Source of the DNA: GCA-2712985 sp964515905
GTDB taxonomy: Bacteria; Pseudomonadota; Alphaproteobacteria; UBA7887
DNA length: 64,000 nt
Direction: 5' to 3'
Assembly (NCBI GenBank): GCA_964515905.1
Contig: CAZEWK010000095.1
Location: 74,768-138,767 of the forward strand
Of this stretch, positions 16,976-26,476 are shown one piece after another; position 1 is the first letter of the stretch; every line of letters begins with the position of its first letter. A program made the position numbers and the translations under genes. A model generated the notes under the pieces. It had not been told where the DNA came from. It ran no database searches and worked only from the letters and a program-made list of their open reading frames with translations.

Positions 16976-17452
16976 TTAGGCCTTCTTTTTCCATTGCCCA
17001 CCTGCACTTTGTTGCCAGAAAGTTGTCGGATGGCCCCCTGCAACGCTTGCCTCCCACCTTTCCCGAGCATTTAGGATTGCCGTGGGAGAATCTTCAAAGA
17101 TATCTATACAACGTTCAAAGTGAGTTATATCCGTGGCTCTAATATTTTCTGTGAGTACCAGCATCTTAGCCGCATTTGGTATTTCTGACCCAGTTGTTAA
17201 ATAAATTGGTTGTTGATCAGGTCTCTGATCCTGGGTCGTTCCGTGTGGGAGAAAGGAGCCCTGGTCATAAGACCAGAGCGCAGTGTTTAAGGTATTGAGA
17301 TACTCAGATGTCGCTGTCCGCACTATTACTCTAAGTTTTTGCGAAAGCGCCCTTTCTAGAAGTTTACCTAAAGCTAGTTCTACTGGCCATTTACACAAAT
17401 GGTAGAACGCCACCTCAGTCCGTTGTGACATTGATGTACGATCCAGATTCAT
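16976..17452 (-). CDS. holC: DNA polymerase III chi subunit
   Basis: HolC links the clamp loader to single-strand-binding protein at the replication fork. The 158-residue protein has the family core: an early VAFYHL strand, LGKLLERALSQKLRVIVRTAT, a Trp in ALWSYDQGSFLPHG, and PIYLTTG. The tail is somewhat longer than the gammaproteobacterial protein, as is normal in Alphaproteobacteria. Its ATG overlaps the pepA stop (ATGA), so it is translationally coupled to pepA, the standard pairing in this class. Confidence 0.92.
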   Translation of the reverse strand: MNLDRTSMSQRTEVAFYHLCKWPVELALGKLLERALSQKLRVIVRTATSEYLNTLNTALWSYDQGSFLPHGTTQDQRPDQQPIYLTTGSEIPNAAKMLVLTENIRATDITHFERCIDIFEDSPTAILNARERWEASVAGGHPTTFWQQSAGGQWKKKA

Positions 17453-18951
17453 TCATATTCGTAGTAGGCTTCCACGAGCCTGTTAAGCAGTCGGACTCCA
17501 AAAGCGGTGCCGCCTTTTGGGACCAGTGTCCGTTCTTTCTTTGACCAGGTTACGCCGGCGATGTCGAGATGTGCCCACGGGGTGTTTCGGACAAATCTCT
17601 CGATAAATTTTGCCGCAGTAACACTGCCGGCGCCTCGACCAGAACCTATGTTTTGCATGTCCGCTATATCTGAGTTGATTTCGGCATCGTAGGAGTCATC
17701 CATTGGCATAGGCCATAATTTTTCGTCTACATGTTCTCCAGCTTCCATTAGTTGATTAGTAAGCTCTTTGTTATTGCTAAATAAACCAGCGCGCTCATTT
17801 CCCAGGGAGACGATGATCGCGCCAGTAAGAGTAGCCAGATCAACCATTATCTTTGGTTTAAAGCGCTCCTGGGTGTACCAAATAGCATCCGCAAGTACTA
17901 GACGACCTTCTGCATCAGTATTTAATACCTCGATAGTTTGGCCCGACATCGACGTTACAATATCGCCAGGCCTTTGGGCCGTCCCAGAGGGCATGTTTTC
18001 CACTAAGCCAACTATTCCTATAGCGTTAGTTTTGGCTTTTCGCTGGGCTAAGGCCCGCATTAGGCCAATCACAACACCGGACCCGCCCATATCCCACTTC
18101 ATGTCCCCCATCCCGGACGACGGTTTTATAGAAATACCACCAGTGTCAAAAGTTACACCTTTGCCAATAAATGCGATTGGTTTCTGTTGGGCTTGGTCCG
18201 GGGCGCCCTCCCAACGCATAATGACCATTCGAGGTTCATGTATGCTGCCTTGTGCTACACCGATAAGTGCCCCCATGCCAAGCTTTTGCATTTGCGCTAA
18301 GGTCAATATTTCTACCTTTACGCCGTCTTTGACTAAATCCTTGGCTCGATTTGCGAGTTCTAAAGGATAAAGAATGTTCGCTGGTTCCGATACTAGATCC
18401 CGTGTCATAAAGACACCATTGGCTAATCCTTTGAGAGGCCGGTAGGTGTTACGAGCTTTTGTCGGATTTTCGGTCATGAACGTGAGTTTTCGAAGTCTCG
18501 GTTTAGGGTTTTTAATAGCTTTGGTTTTGTAAAGGTCGAAACGATATGTACGTAGGGATGCTCCGAAAGCCGCATGAGCTGCTATCTCTGACGCTTGTAT
18601 TTTTGACCCAGGTATGGTGTCGGCGGCAACCGCTCCTTGGGAGATTCCAAGAGATTTAAGTCGACCGGCAATATGTCCACCTAATTCTTCAGCCGCACAG
18701 GAGTCAAATGTCTCAGGTTTTCCAACTCCGACCAATATCACTCTATCCGCACGCAAACCCGGAGGAGCCAAAATCACAAGTGTCTGACCGCGTTGGCCAA
18801 GGAATTTCTCAGACTTGATAGCCTTAATTAACGAACCTCGCATCTTTTTATTAAGCGCACTTCCGGTTGCCATCAGCCCAGAAGTTTCGTTAGCCATTAT
18901 AACCAATCCGTCTACGGATGGAGACGAGGGCCTAGCAAAGGTTATATCCAT
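17449..18951 (-). CDS. pepA: Leucyl aminopeptidase (M17)
   Basis: This cytoplasmic two-metal aminopeptidase removes N-terminal residues such as leucine. It has 500 residues, with a variable N-terminal domain and a conserved catalytic C-terminal domain. Metal and active-site motifs are intact: IGKGVTFDTGGISIKP, MKWDMGGSG and the family signature NTDAEGRL. A C-terminal WAHLDIAG motif is also present. It is followed without a gap by holC and is divergent from lptF. Confidence 0.96.
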   Translation of the reverse strand: MDITFARPSSPSVDGLVIMANETSGLMATGSALNKKMRGSLIKAIKSEKFLGQRGQTLVILAPPGLRADRVILVGVGKPETFDSCAAEELGGHIAGRLKSLGISQGAVAADTIPGSKIQASEIAAHAAFGASLRTYRFDLYKTKAIKNPKPRLRKLTFMTENPTKARNTYRPLKGLANGVFMTRDLVSEPANILYPLELANRAKDLVKDGVKVEILTLAQMQKLGMGALIGVAQGSIHEPRMVIMRWEGAPDQAQQKPIAFIGKGVTFDTGGISIKPSSGMGDMKWDMGGSGVVIGLMRALAQRKAKTNAIGIVGLVENMPSGTAQRPGDIVTSMSGQTIEVLNTDAEGRLVLADAIWYTQERFKPKIMVDLATLTGAIIVSLGNERAGLFSNNKELTNQLMEAGEHVDEKLWPMPMDDSYDAEINSDIADMQNIGSGRGAGSVTAAKFIERFVRNTPWAHLDIAGVTWSKKERTLVPKGGTAFGVRLLNRLVEAYYEYE

Positions 18952-19055
18952 GGTTTTCTCCTTGTCGCGTTTTTCTATATGAGGTCAAGCCTTTTTGTGG
19001 GTGTTCAATAGGCGTACGAGAGTTTGGTGTTACGTAAGACTCTAGCGATTGTTGC

Positions 19056-19113
19056 CAGGATGGGAAGGATTTGTTTAAGTTTCTCCATATTTTTGTGTTA
19101 AAAGCCCATCCTG
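19056..19113 (+). promoter_or_regulatory. 9-bp perfect inverted repeat in the lptF leader
   Basis: CAGGATGGG (19056-19064) and its exact reverse complement CCCATCCTG (19105-19113) flank a 40-nt AT-rich stretch just upstream of the lptF start. In RNA it would form a long-loop stem about 20 nt before the ATG, close to the ribosome site. It does not resemble a terminator, and its role is unknown. Confidence 0.45.
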
Positions 19114-19133
19114 CGACATATAAAGGGTGCGCA

Positions 19134-20243
19134 ATGCGCAGATTTCCAGCATATATTGTAAGTCAGCTACTTGGGCCATTGTTTGTTGTTGCATTTAGTT
19201 TTACAGGAGTGATTTGGCTTACACAGTCCCTAAGGTTTATTGATTTAATCATCAATAAAGGGCTGTCTTTTGGATTATTCTTGTATTTGACAGCACTTCT
19301 TTTACCTTCGCTTTTAACAGTAATTCTACCCATTTCGTTGTTTGCGGCAGTTCTATACGCTTACAACCAACTAATCGTTGACCGAGAGATTGTTGTATTA
19401 AAAGCGACAGGATTATCAAATTTTCGATTGGCGACGCCTGCTCTCGGTTTGGCGGGCACGATAATGTTACTGTGTTATGTATTAAATTTATACTTAATGC
19501 CTTTGGGGTTTCATGAATTTAAGAATATCCAGTTTCAAGTTAGAAACTCATTCGCATCGCTTCTTTTGCGTGAAGGGGTATTTAATACGCCAGTTGATGG
19601 ACTAACGATATACGTTCGAGAACGAAGTCACGATGGTGAATTAAGAGGTATATTGGTCCACGAGGAAAGAAACTCTGCGGTGCCATCAACCCTGATGGCT
19701 GAGACCGGTAAATTAGTGCAAACATCGGATGGGCCACGTCTTGTTTTATCTAATGGAAACCGGCAGGAAGTAAAAAAACTGAATGGCGAGTTATCTTTGT
19801 TATATTTTGAGCGTTACGCATTTGATTTTGGAGATACAGCGGGCTTGGATGCAGCCCGCTTTAGGGAGGCAAAGGAACGGCTGATCTGGGATTTGTTTTG
19901 GCCCGCAGACGCAGTGGAGGAACGCCATGTCCGAGAGTTCGCAGCAGAGGGGCATCGGCGTTTAATTACACCACTAGTCTGTCTGTTGTTTGTTCTTATT
20001 GGTTTAGGGGCATTATTTTCCGGTGATTTCAACCGGAGAGGTTCCAATAGACGTTTGCAGTGTGCTGTGGTGATTGCTGTAGCAGCTCAGGCGCTAACAT
20101 TTGGTTTGACCAGTCTGATGGTGCGTGCACCAACTATAATTCCTTTTATATACTTATTATTTTTTCTGATGCTATGTATCGGCTGTTACGTAGTTTCTGC
20201 TGATCCATTAAGGCGAAAAAGGTATTATAAGGGGACGACTTAG
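19134..20243 (+). CDS. lptF: LPS export ABC permease LptF
   Basis: LptF is one of the two inner-membrane permeases of the LptB2FGC complex that extracts lipopolysaccharide and pushes it along the periplasmic bridge. The frame opens at 19071, but the ATG at 19134 gives the expected MRRFPAYIVSQLLGP N-terminus with an AAAGGG ribosome site 6 nt before it, yielding 369 residues. It has three N-terminal membrane helices, a periplasmic beta-jellyroll (roughly residues 130-250) and three C-terminal helices, as in the YjgP/YjgQ family. It starts the lptF-lptG-lptD-surA-rsmA run. Confidence 0.93.
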   Translation: MRRFPAYIVSQLLGPLFVVAFSFTGVIWLTQSLRFIDLIINKGLSFGLFLYLTALLLPSLLTVILPISLFAAVLYAYNQLIVDREIVVLKATGLSNFRLATPALGLAGTIMLLCYVLNLYLMPLGFHEFKNIQFQVRNSFASLLLREGVFNTPVDGLTIYVRERSHDGELRGILVHEERNSAVPSTLMAETGKLVQTSDGPRLVLSNGNRQEVKKLNGELSLLYFERYAFDFGDTAGLDAARFREAKERLIWDLFWPADAVEERHVREFAAEGHRRLITPLVCLLFVLIGLGALFSGDFNRRGSNRRLQCAVVIAVAAQALTFGLTSLMVRAPTIIPFIYLLFFLMLCIGCYVVSADPLRRKRYYKGTT

Positions 20244-20263
20244 AGCTTTTATGGCCGAATAAA

Positions 20264-21361
20264 ATGAGACTATCTAGTACGTTATCTTTTTATATTGCTC
20301 GCCAACTTCTTGGTGGCATAGGGATAGCTTTATTTGCACTTAGTGTATTAATACTTATGTTTGATTCAGTGGAACTGGCCAGACGCGCAGCTACTAAGCC
20401 AAACGCAAGCATAGCAATAGTTATTCAATTAGCGTTCCTCCATCTACCATACATGATACAGCGGGTAATACCATATGCGTTTCTAATCGGTGTAATGCTT
20501 GTTTTGGCTCGATTGACGCGCACTAGTGAACTGGTAGTTGCTCGTGCGTCAGGGACCTCAGTATGGCAATTTTTATTTCCGGGAATAATGCTGAGTTTGA
20601 TAGTCGGGACTTTTGTGGTCACACTATTTAACCCTTTGGCGGCCTCTCTCTTGTGGCGTTATGAAATGGTTGAGGCTCGCTTCATAGAAGGCAAGGCATC
20701 GAATCTCGCTGTCTCAAATTCTGGGTTATGGCTGCGCCAAGCTGATGATTATGGAGAGTCGGTGATTCATGCGCAGCGTATAACAGAACCGGAGTTGACA
20801 CTGTACGACGTCGTAATTTTTCGATATCGAGGAAAACACGAATTCGTGGAACGCTTGGATGCAAGTACTGCTCGTTTGGAAAATGGATATTGGTTGTTGA
20901 AGGATGTACTTTTGACGGGACCGGACCAAATAGCTGAAAAGCACACACAACATCGGTTTGCAACTGAGCTAACTATTAGCCAAATACAAGAAAATTTTGC
21001 CTCCCCAGAGACTCTATCTTTTTGGGAAATTCCAAATTTTATAGCTTTGTTGGATCGTGCAGGATTTTCTTCTCTTAAACACCGCGTCCATTGGCATTCT
21101 ATATTTGCAGGGCCACTGTTACTTTCTGGTATGGTTCTAATTGGGGCGGCCTTTACTCTGCGACTCTCTGCTCGAAATAGGTCGGGTGGTTGGCTTATTG
21201 CGCTTGGAATTGTCTCAGGCCTTTTGCTTTATGCGTTCTCCGATGTCGTTTTGGCCCTTGGGGTAGCTTCCAATATTCCGGCTCCGCTGGCGGGATGGGC
21301 GCCAGGGCTCATGGCGCTGTTGTTGGGTGGCGCAATGTTGTTACATATTGAAGATAGCTAA
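20264..21361 (+). CDS. lptG: LPS export ABC permease LptG
   Basis: This is the partner permease of LptF in the LPS transporter. The 365-residue YjgQ-family protein opens with LSFYIARQLLGGIGIALFALSVLILMFD and has the same 3 helices + periplasmic jellyroll + 3 helices layout. The C-terminal helices include HWHSIFAGPLLLSGMVLIGAAFTL, a strongly conserved LptG region. It lies 20 nt after lptF, and lptD starts directly after its stop, so translational coupling is likely. Confidence 0.94.
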   Translation: MRLSSTLSFYIARQLLGGIGIALFALSVLILMFDSVELARRAATKPNASIAIVIQLAFLHLPYMIQRVIPYAFLIGVMLVLARLTRTSELVVARASGTSVWQFLFPGIMLSLIVGTFVVTLFNPLAASLLWRYEMVEARFIEGKASNLAVSNSGLWLRQADDYGESVIHAQRITEPELTLYDVVIFRYRGKHEFVERLDASTARLENGYWLLKDVLLTGPDQIAEKHTQHRFATELTISQIQENFASPETLSFWEIPNFIALLDRAGFSSLKHRVHWHSIFAGPLLLSGMVLIGAAFTLRLSARNRSGGWLIALGIVSGLLLYAFSDVVLALGVASNIPAPLAGWAPGLMALLLGGAMLLHIEDS

Positions 21362-23572
21362 ATGCAGTATTGGCAACGATTATTCGCTCGCTTATCAAGC
21401 TGGGGCATCGTGCCTACGCTCGTATGTATGAGCCTTAATACCTCCCCAGTTTATTCCGACACTGACCCCAGACAGATCCTTGATGAAAATGTTCTAATGA
21501 GTGCCGACAGCATCTCGTATGATGAGAAATTCGGAATTATCATGGCCCGCGGAAATGTCGAAGTAAGCCGTGGTGAAAACGTCTTATTGGCAGACCGCAT
21601 ATCGTATAATCGACGTGAGGACATTGTAATCGCTTCTGGCAATGTCGCTTTTTTGGGCGACGAAGGTAATGTCGTTTTTTCTAATTACATGGAACTAACG
21701 GGTGACCTAAAAGCCGGCGTCATTGACGAAATTCAAATTTTATTCGTGGATGGGTCTCGTGCAGCTGCTTTAGGAGGGAGAATGTCTGCAAACGGAAGAC
21801 TGACAATTGATAAGGCAGTTTATAGCCCGTGCAGACTTTGTCCCAATAGCCGAATTAAGTCCCCACTCTGGCAGATAAAATCATTGAATGTGGTTCATGA
21901 CCAATCACTGAAGCGCATTTTTTATAAAGATGCGTTTTTGGAAGTGTTTGGCCTTCCAGTAATGTACGTTCCATTTTTCAGTCATCCTGATCCGTCTGTA
22001 AAAAGAAAAACGGGCCTTCTTCCTCCATCGATTGGCAGCAACTCCGTTTTGGGAGTGACGTACGAACAACCGTTCTTTTTTAACTTATCGCCCAGTAAAG
22101 ATGCGACTATTGCGCCCATATTATCCAGTAATGAAGGAGTTATACTGACGGGTGAATATCGCGAAATTACCCAAGCTGGTAATTATAAAGTAAGTGGAAG
22201 TATCACTCGTGCTGACAGAGACATCGAGGATACCCAGGAAACAGAAAGAACGCGCGGTCATATTTTTGCGGCAGGTGAATTTTCAGTGAATTCGCTTTGG
22301 CAAGCAGGATTTGACGTCAACCGCTCCACTGATGCGACATATTTGGGGAGATATAGCTTCTCTCGTGACAATTACTTGGGACGTTATGGCTTTGGCCGAG
22401 GTTATTCTCATTTGACTAGCCAGGCTTACCTGTCCGGAGCTAACGGAAGAAATTTTGCTGATATTCGAGCGCTATCTTTTCAAAGTCTTGATCCCAATTT
22501 GAATCGTAGCGTGGTGCCATATGTGACACCTTTAGCCCGTTATTCATACAAAAGTAATCCGAACCCACGTGGGGATTACTGGTTGATGGATGCTAACCTG
22601 CGTGTTCTAGGTCGTTCACAGGGATCAGCAAGTCGTAGGCTTTCCGTCAAAGGAGGGTGGAAATCTCCTCATGTTTCGAGAAGGGGAGATATATATACTC
22701 TCAATCTGTCTCTTCGAGGGGATTTATATAATGTAAATAATGTTCCAGATAAGTTGTCTGTAGGTGCATCACGGAGGGGTACTTTAGGACGCATCTTGCC
22801 TGAGGCTAGCTTTCTCTGGCGTTACCCATTTAGCCGCAATATAAAACAGGGCGGCCAGATAGTAGAACCAATAATTCAAATGATCTGGGGCCCTAACGGA
22901 GGAAATTCAAGTAAGATCCCGAACGAAGATAGCCTGGCTTTTGAATTCGATGATATTAACTTATTTAGTGCCAGCCGTTTTCCTGGTCTCGACCTGTACG
23001 AAGGTGGAGTAAGGGTCAATTATGGCATTAGAGGGGAATCCGTAAATGGTAGTTTCGCAAGGAACGAAGTGTTTATTGGACAGAGCTATAGACTTCGCGC
23101 TGACGACACGTTTGAAGTGGGGACAGGATTAGACAGGAATTTTTCTGATTTTGTAGGCCGCATAATTATTGCCCCCGCCAAATATTTGGACTTGTCTCAT
23201 CAATTTCGTCTTGATCGTAACAATTTAGCAACGCGGAGGTCTTCATTTGGTGCTTCTATGGGAACAAGGAAGGCGAGCCTTTCTGCAACGTATACTAAGT
23301 TGAGTGATGGTCCGACTACAGGAGTGCCAACGTCACTGGAACAAATCAACGTTGGTTTAGGTACTCGTCCTTGGAAGAATTGGCGACTGAATTTGTCTCA
23401 CGAACGAGATTTAACAGAAAATGGGGGAAGCCTTTTGAGCGGATTGGCTCTGATTTACGAGAATGAGTGTGTGGTAGTTAATAGCTCTTTAAATCGATAT
23501 TTTACTCAAGACGCTGATCTTGAGCCTACTACTAATTTTATCGTCAGAATCACTCTAGTAAATCTTGGCTAA
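21362..23572 (+). CDS. lptD: LPS-assembly outer-membrane protein LptD
   Basis: LptD is the outer-membrane barrel that inserts LPS into the outer leaflet together with LptE. The 736-residue protein has a signal-peptide-like N-terminus (hydrophobic stretch to about residue 30), then an OstA/LptA-like jellyroll (MSADSISYDEKFGIIMARGNVEVSRG). The C-terminal LptD barrel is rich in alternating strands and ends in an aromatic/hydrophobic IVRITLVNLG. Cysteines in SPCRLC and near the C-terminus (NECVVV) are candidates for the structural disulfides. It directly abuts lptG. Confidence 0.94.
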   Translation: MQYWQRLFARLSSWGIVPTLVCMSLNTSPVYSDTDPRQILDENVLMSADSISYDEKFGIIMARGNVEVSRGENVLLADRISYNRREDIVIASGNVAFLGDEGNVVFSNYMELTGDLKAGVIDEIQILFVDGSRAAALGGRMSANGRLTIDKAVYSPCRLCPNSRIKSPLWQIKSLNVVHDQSLKRIFYKDAFLEVFGLPVMYVPFFSHPDPSVKRKTGLLPPSIGSNSVLGVTYEQPFFFNLSPSKDATIAPILSSNEGVILTGEYREITQAGNYKVSGSITRADRDIEDTQETERTRGHIFAAGEFSVNSLWQAGFDVNRSTDATYLGRYSFSRDNYLGRYGFGRGYSHLTSQAYLSGANGRNFADIRALSFQSLDPNLNRSVVPYVTPLARYSYKSNPNPRGDYWLMDANLRVLGRSQGSASRRLSVKGGWKSPHVSRRGDIYTLNLSLRGDLYNVNNVPDKLSVGASRRGTLGRILPEASFLWRYPFSRNIKQGGQIVEPIIQMIWGPNGGNSSKIPNEDSLAFEFDDINLFSASRFPGLDLYEGGVRVNYGIRGESVNGSFARNEVFIGQSYRLRADDTFEVGTGLDRNFSDFVGRIIIAPAKYLDLSHQFRLDRNNLATRRSSFGASMGTRKASLSATYTKLSDGPTTGVPTSLEQINVGLGTRPWKNWRLNLSHERDLTENGGSLLSGLALIYENECVVVNSSLNRYFTQDADLEPTTNFIVRITLVNLG

Positions 23573-23665
23573 TTCGGGATCTTATTGCTGTGAACGAAAC
23601 AAAATCCTATGATTTCCCTTATTCCCTAAAGGGTCTCAACGAAAGAAATTTGTAGAGATTTCCCA

Positions 23666-24919
23666 GTGAAAAAAATTATTTATGCGCTTTTTTGTTTAGT
23701 TTTTCTTTCTAGCCCAGCGCCATCGCAAGAACTAGTCCGTATTGCAGCGGTTGTAAATGACGGCGTTATATCGATGTTAGACCTATTGGCGCGGATAAAA
23801 CTTGTTGCCATGTCGTCAGGACTTTCCGACACACCGGAAGTTCGTGAACAGTTGATGATGCCAGTACTGCAGAATCTAATCGAGGAACAACTCAAGATTC
23901 AGGAAGCAAAACAACAAGGCATTGTAGTTTCCGAGGAAGAGTTGGCCAATGGAGTACAGATGGTGGAGCAGCAGAATGGGCTGGTTGCGGGCCAAATAAA
24001 TGAATGGCTGTTTAGTCTGAATATTCCCTACGCCTTTTTTGAGCGTCAAATTGAAGCTCAAATTTTGTGGGGAAAATATGTGGCCACCCGATTGCGGCCA
24101 AAAGTGACAGTTACTGAAGAAGATGTTGCGGCAGAAATTGAGCAACTTGAAGCTAATAGAGGTAAGCCCGAATACTTGATCTCAACCATTGCTCTCTATT
24201 ACGGCGATGCCGCAAGTACTGAAGAACTAGAGGCTACTGCGACAAGATTGGTGCAGCAAACCCGAGCAGGGGCTAATTTCACTGCTATGGCGAGTCAATT
24301 TAGCCAAGGTAAAATGGGGATTGCTGGCAGTGATATTGGCTGGGTTCGGGAGGATCAGTTGCAGCCAGAGATACTTGCCGCTGTTACTAAGATGAGAGTG
24401 GGGTCTGTTTCTGATCCAGTTCCAACTTTAGAAGGTTTATACATTATTTACTTGCGGGAAAAGAGGGAAATTTTAAGTCTGGATCCGACTCGTGTTAGGC
24501 TTCGTTTAATGCAGATTACTTTGCCGATACCCGGGGACAGTTCCGAAGATGTGAGAAAATCGCAGTATTCGTTTGTTGAAGAAATAACCCGTGATCTGAA
24601 GGGCTGTGATCAGATGGAACTGTTGGTAGGGGAACTGAATTCGCCAGACTCGGGTGATTTAGGTTGGGTTTTACTAAGTGATCTGCCAAGTGAGTTTCGG
24701 GAACCAGTATTAAATGTTGAAGTTGGTATTATGAGCAATCCCGTGAAATCCCAGTTCGGAGTGCATGTCTTGATGGTTTGTGAACGACAAGACCTCGATC
24801 AAAGTTCCGATCACAAGGAAACTGTTCGTGCGCGACTGGAAGCGGGAAAACTTGAGGCTCTTGGTCTCAGACTTTTGCGCGACCTAAGGCGCAATGCTTT
24901 TGTAGATTTGCGGGTTTGA
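23666..24919 (+). CDS. surA: Periplasmic chaperone and peptidyl-prolyl isomerase SurA
   Basis: SurA escorts unfolded outer-membrane proteins, including LptD, through the periplasm. The 417-residue protein starts at a GTG with a clear signal peptide (KKIIYALFCLVFLSSPAPSQ). A SurA N-terminal domain follows (IAAVVNDGVISMLDLLARI...QLMMPVLQNLIEEQ). A parvulin-like PpiC domain (about residues 165-275) contains FSQGKMGIAGSDIGWV, and a second, more diverged unit contains SPDSGDLGWVLLSDLP. rsmA begins 3 nt after its stop; pdxA, which commonly sits between them, is absent here. Confidence 0.93.
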   Translation: MKKIIYALFCLVFLSSPAPSQELVRIAAVVNDGVISMLDLLARIKLVAMSSGLSDTPEVREQLMMPVLQNLIEEQLKIQEAKQQGIVVSEEELANGVQMVEQQNGLVAGQINEWLFSLNIPYAFFERQIEAQILWGKYVATRLRPKVTVTEEDVAAEIEQLEANRGKPEYLISTIALYYGDAASTEELEATATRLVQQTRAGANFTAMASQFSQGKMGIAGSDIGWVREDQLQPEILAAVTKMRVGSVSDPVPTLEGLYIIYLREKREILSLDPTRVRLRLMQITLPIPGDSSEDVRKSQYSFVEEITRDLKGCDQMELLVGELNSPDSGDLGWVLLSDLPSEFREPVLNVEVGIMSNPVKSQFGVHVLMVCERQDLDQSSDHKETVRARLEAGKLEALGLRLLRDLRRNAFVDLRV

Positions 24920-24922
24920 TAT

Positions 24923-25786
24923 ATGGGGCTGCCCCACCAACCTTTGCCGCCTCTTCGAGATGTCATAGCAAAGCATGGGTTAAGGGCACGTAAGTCTCTC
25001 GGTCAAAATTTTATTCTGGATTTAAATTTAACTAGACGGATTGCTCGTGCAGCTGAATTAAAATGTGACGTGACTGTTGTGGAGATTGGCTCTGGGCCAG
25101 GTGGTTTGACCAGGGCTTTGGTGGAAAGTTCTGCGCGTAGAGTGGTCGCTATCGAACTAGATACTCGTGCTTTAGACGCTTTGCGTGAACTGGAGCAGGT
25201 GTCTGATGGTCGTTTGATAGTTATCCAAGCGGATGCTCTCAATATAGATATATCAAAAGTGGCAGTACCACCGATTCAAATTGTTGCCAATTTGCCCTAC
25301 AATATCGCGACTAAATTATTGTTGAACTATCTTCCTTTTTTGGATGGAGTGAGGCGCATGACACTGACCTTTCAAAAAGAAGTGGCGAGCCGTTTATCAG
25401 CAACTCCGGGTAGTAAACAATACGGTAGATTGTCGGTCATTATCCAATGGTTATGCGAAGTTCAGGTTTTATTTGAGATACCTGCTCGAGCATTTACACC
25501 TGAACCAAAAGTTACTTCATGCGTGGTAGATTTTGTACCACGCTCGCAACCGCTAGCGCCTGCGAAAATGAGCACTTTAGAAAGGTTGACTGAGGTGGTG
25601 TTTAGTCAGCGACGGAAAATGCTTAGAACTAGTCTAAAACATTTGTGCCATCAAAGTGAGGCTTTACTGGAAGCGGCCGGTGTCGTTCCTACATCGCGTC
25701 CTGAAGAAATCGGGATCGTTGAATTTTGTGCCTTGGCTCGGGCTCTAGATGCCGGTTTCGGGAGTCGAAATCGTGAGATTGGTTAA
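24923..25786 (+). CDS. rsmA: 16S rRNA dimethyladenosine transferase
   Basis: RsmA (KsgA) dimethylates the two adjacent adenines in helix 45 of 16S rRNA late in 30S assembly. The 287-residue protein has the N-terminal KSLGQNFILD motif, the SAM-binding VEIGSGPGGLTRAL, the acidic VAIELD, and the catalytic NLPYNIAT. The C-terminal helical domain has SQRRKMLRTSLK. It closes the lpt-surA run and converges with gmk. Confidence 0.96.
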   Translation: MGLPHQPLPPLRDVIAKHGLRARKSLGQNFILDLNLTRRIARAAELKCDVTVVEIGSGPGGLTRALVESSARRVVAIELDTRALDALRELEQVSDGRLIVIQADALNIDISKVAVPPIQIVANLPYNIATKLLLNYLPFLDGVRRMTLTFQKEVASRLSATPGSKQYGRLSVIIQWLCEVQVLFEIPARAFTPEPKVTSCVVDFVPRSQPLAPAKMSTLERLTEVVFSQRRKMLRTSLKHLCHQSEALLEAAGVVPTSRPEEIGIVEFCALARALDAGFGSRNREIG

Positions 25787-25803
25787 GGATGCTAATCAGT
25801 TAA

Positions 25804-26448
25804 CTACGACCTTGCACGTGTCAAATTTTTTACAAATTCCTCTATTCCGATTTGACGATGCTGGCGTAATCTCTCGGCAACTAGTATCTTTAAAACCTGA
25901 TTGACGGTTTGTTCAAGGTTGTCGTTGATTAGTACGTAGTCGTACTCGGCCCAGTGGGTCATCTCACTAGAAGCTTTTTCCATTCTTGTTGCTACAACCT
26001 TGTTGGTGTCTTGTGCCCGTTTTTTTAGTCTCTTCTCTAGCTCCTCTGTTGTAGGAGGGAGGATAAAGACTTTTACAACGTCCTCGACAGCGTTTTTCGT
26101 AATTTGCTGGGCGCCCTGCCAGTCTATATCAAACACTATATCATAGCCTGCAGTTAATGTTTCTTTGACTTCTGCTCGAGGTGTTCCATACAAATGATCA
26201 AATACTGTGGCGTATTCTAGAAGCTCACCACGTTGTTGCATTTTCTTAAAGGTTTTAACATCAACAAAATTATAATCTACACCGTCTATTTCATTCTGAC
26301 GTTTTGGTCGGGTTGTCACTGAGATCGACATACGTAGACTTGGATCTGCTTTGATGAGGCCTTGTGCAATCGAAGTCTTTCCTGCCCCGGACGGGGATGA
26401 AAGCACCAGCATTAGGCCTTTCTGTTGATTGTGAAATTTTAGATTCAC
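25804..26448 (-). CDS. gmk: Guanylate kinase
   Basis: Gmk converts GMP to GDP. The P-loop is SSPSGAGKTS, followed by SVTTRPKR, VDYNFVD and the GMP-contact EYATVFDHLYGTP. The open frame reaches back to 26487 inside mltG. The GTG at 26448, preceded by AGGACG and giving 214 residues, fits the family length best, so it is preferred. It lies about 28 bp after mltG. In many relatives yicC sits between these two genes; it does not here. Confidence 0.93.
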   Translation of the reverse strand: MNLKFHNQQKGLMLVLSSPSGAGKTSIAQGLIKADPSLRMSISVTTRPKRQNEIDGVDYNFVDVKTFKKMQQRGELLEYATVFDHLYGTPRAEVKETLTAGYDIVFDIDWQGAQQITKNAVEDVVKVFILPPTTEELEKRLKKRAQDTNKVVATRMEKASSEMTHWAEYDYVLINDNLEQTVNQVLKILVAERLRQHRQIGIEEFVKNLTRARS

Positions 26449-26476
26449 GTTCGTCCTATTTCTTTGAGGGGTTTTT

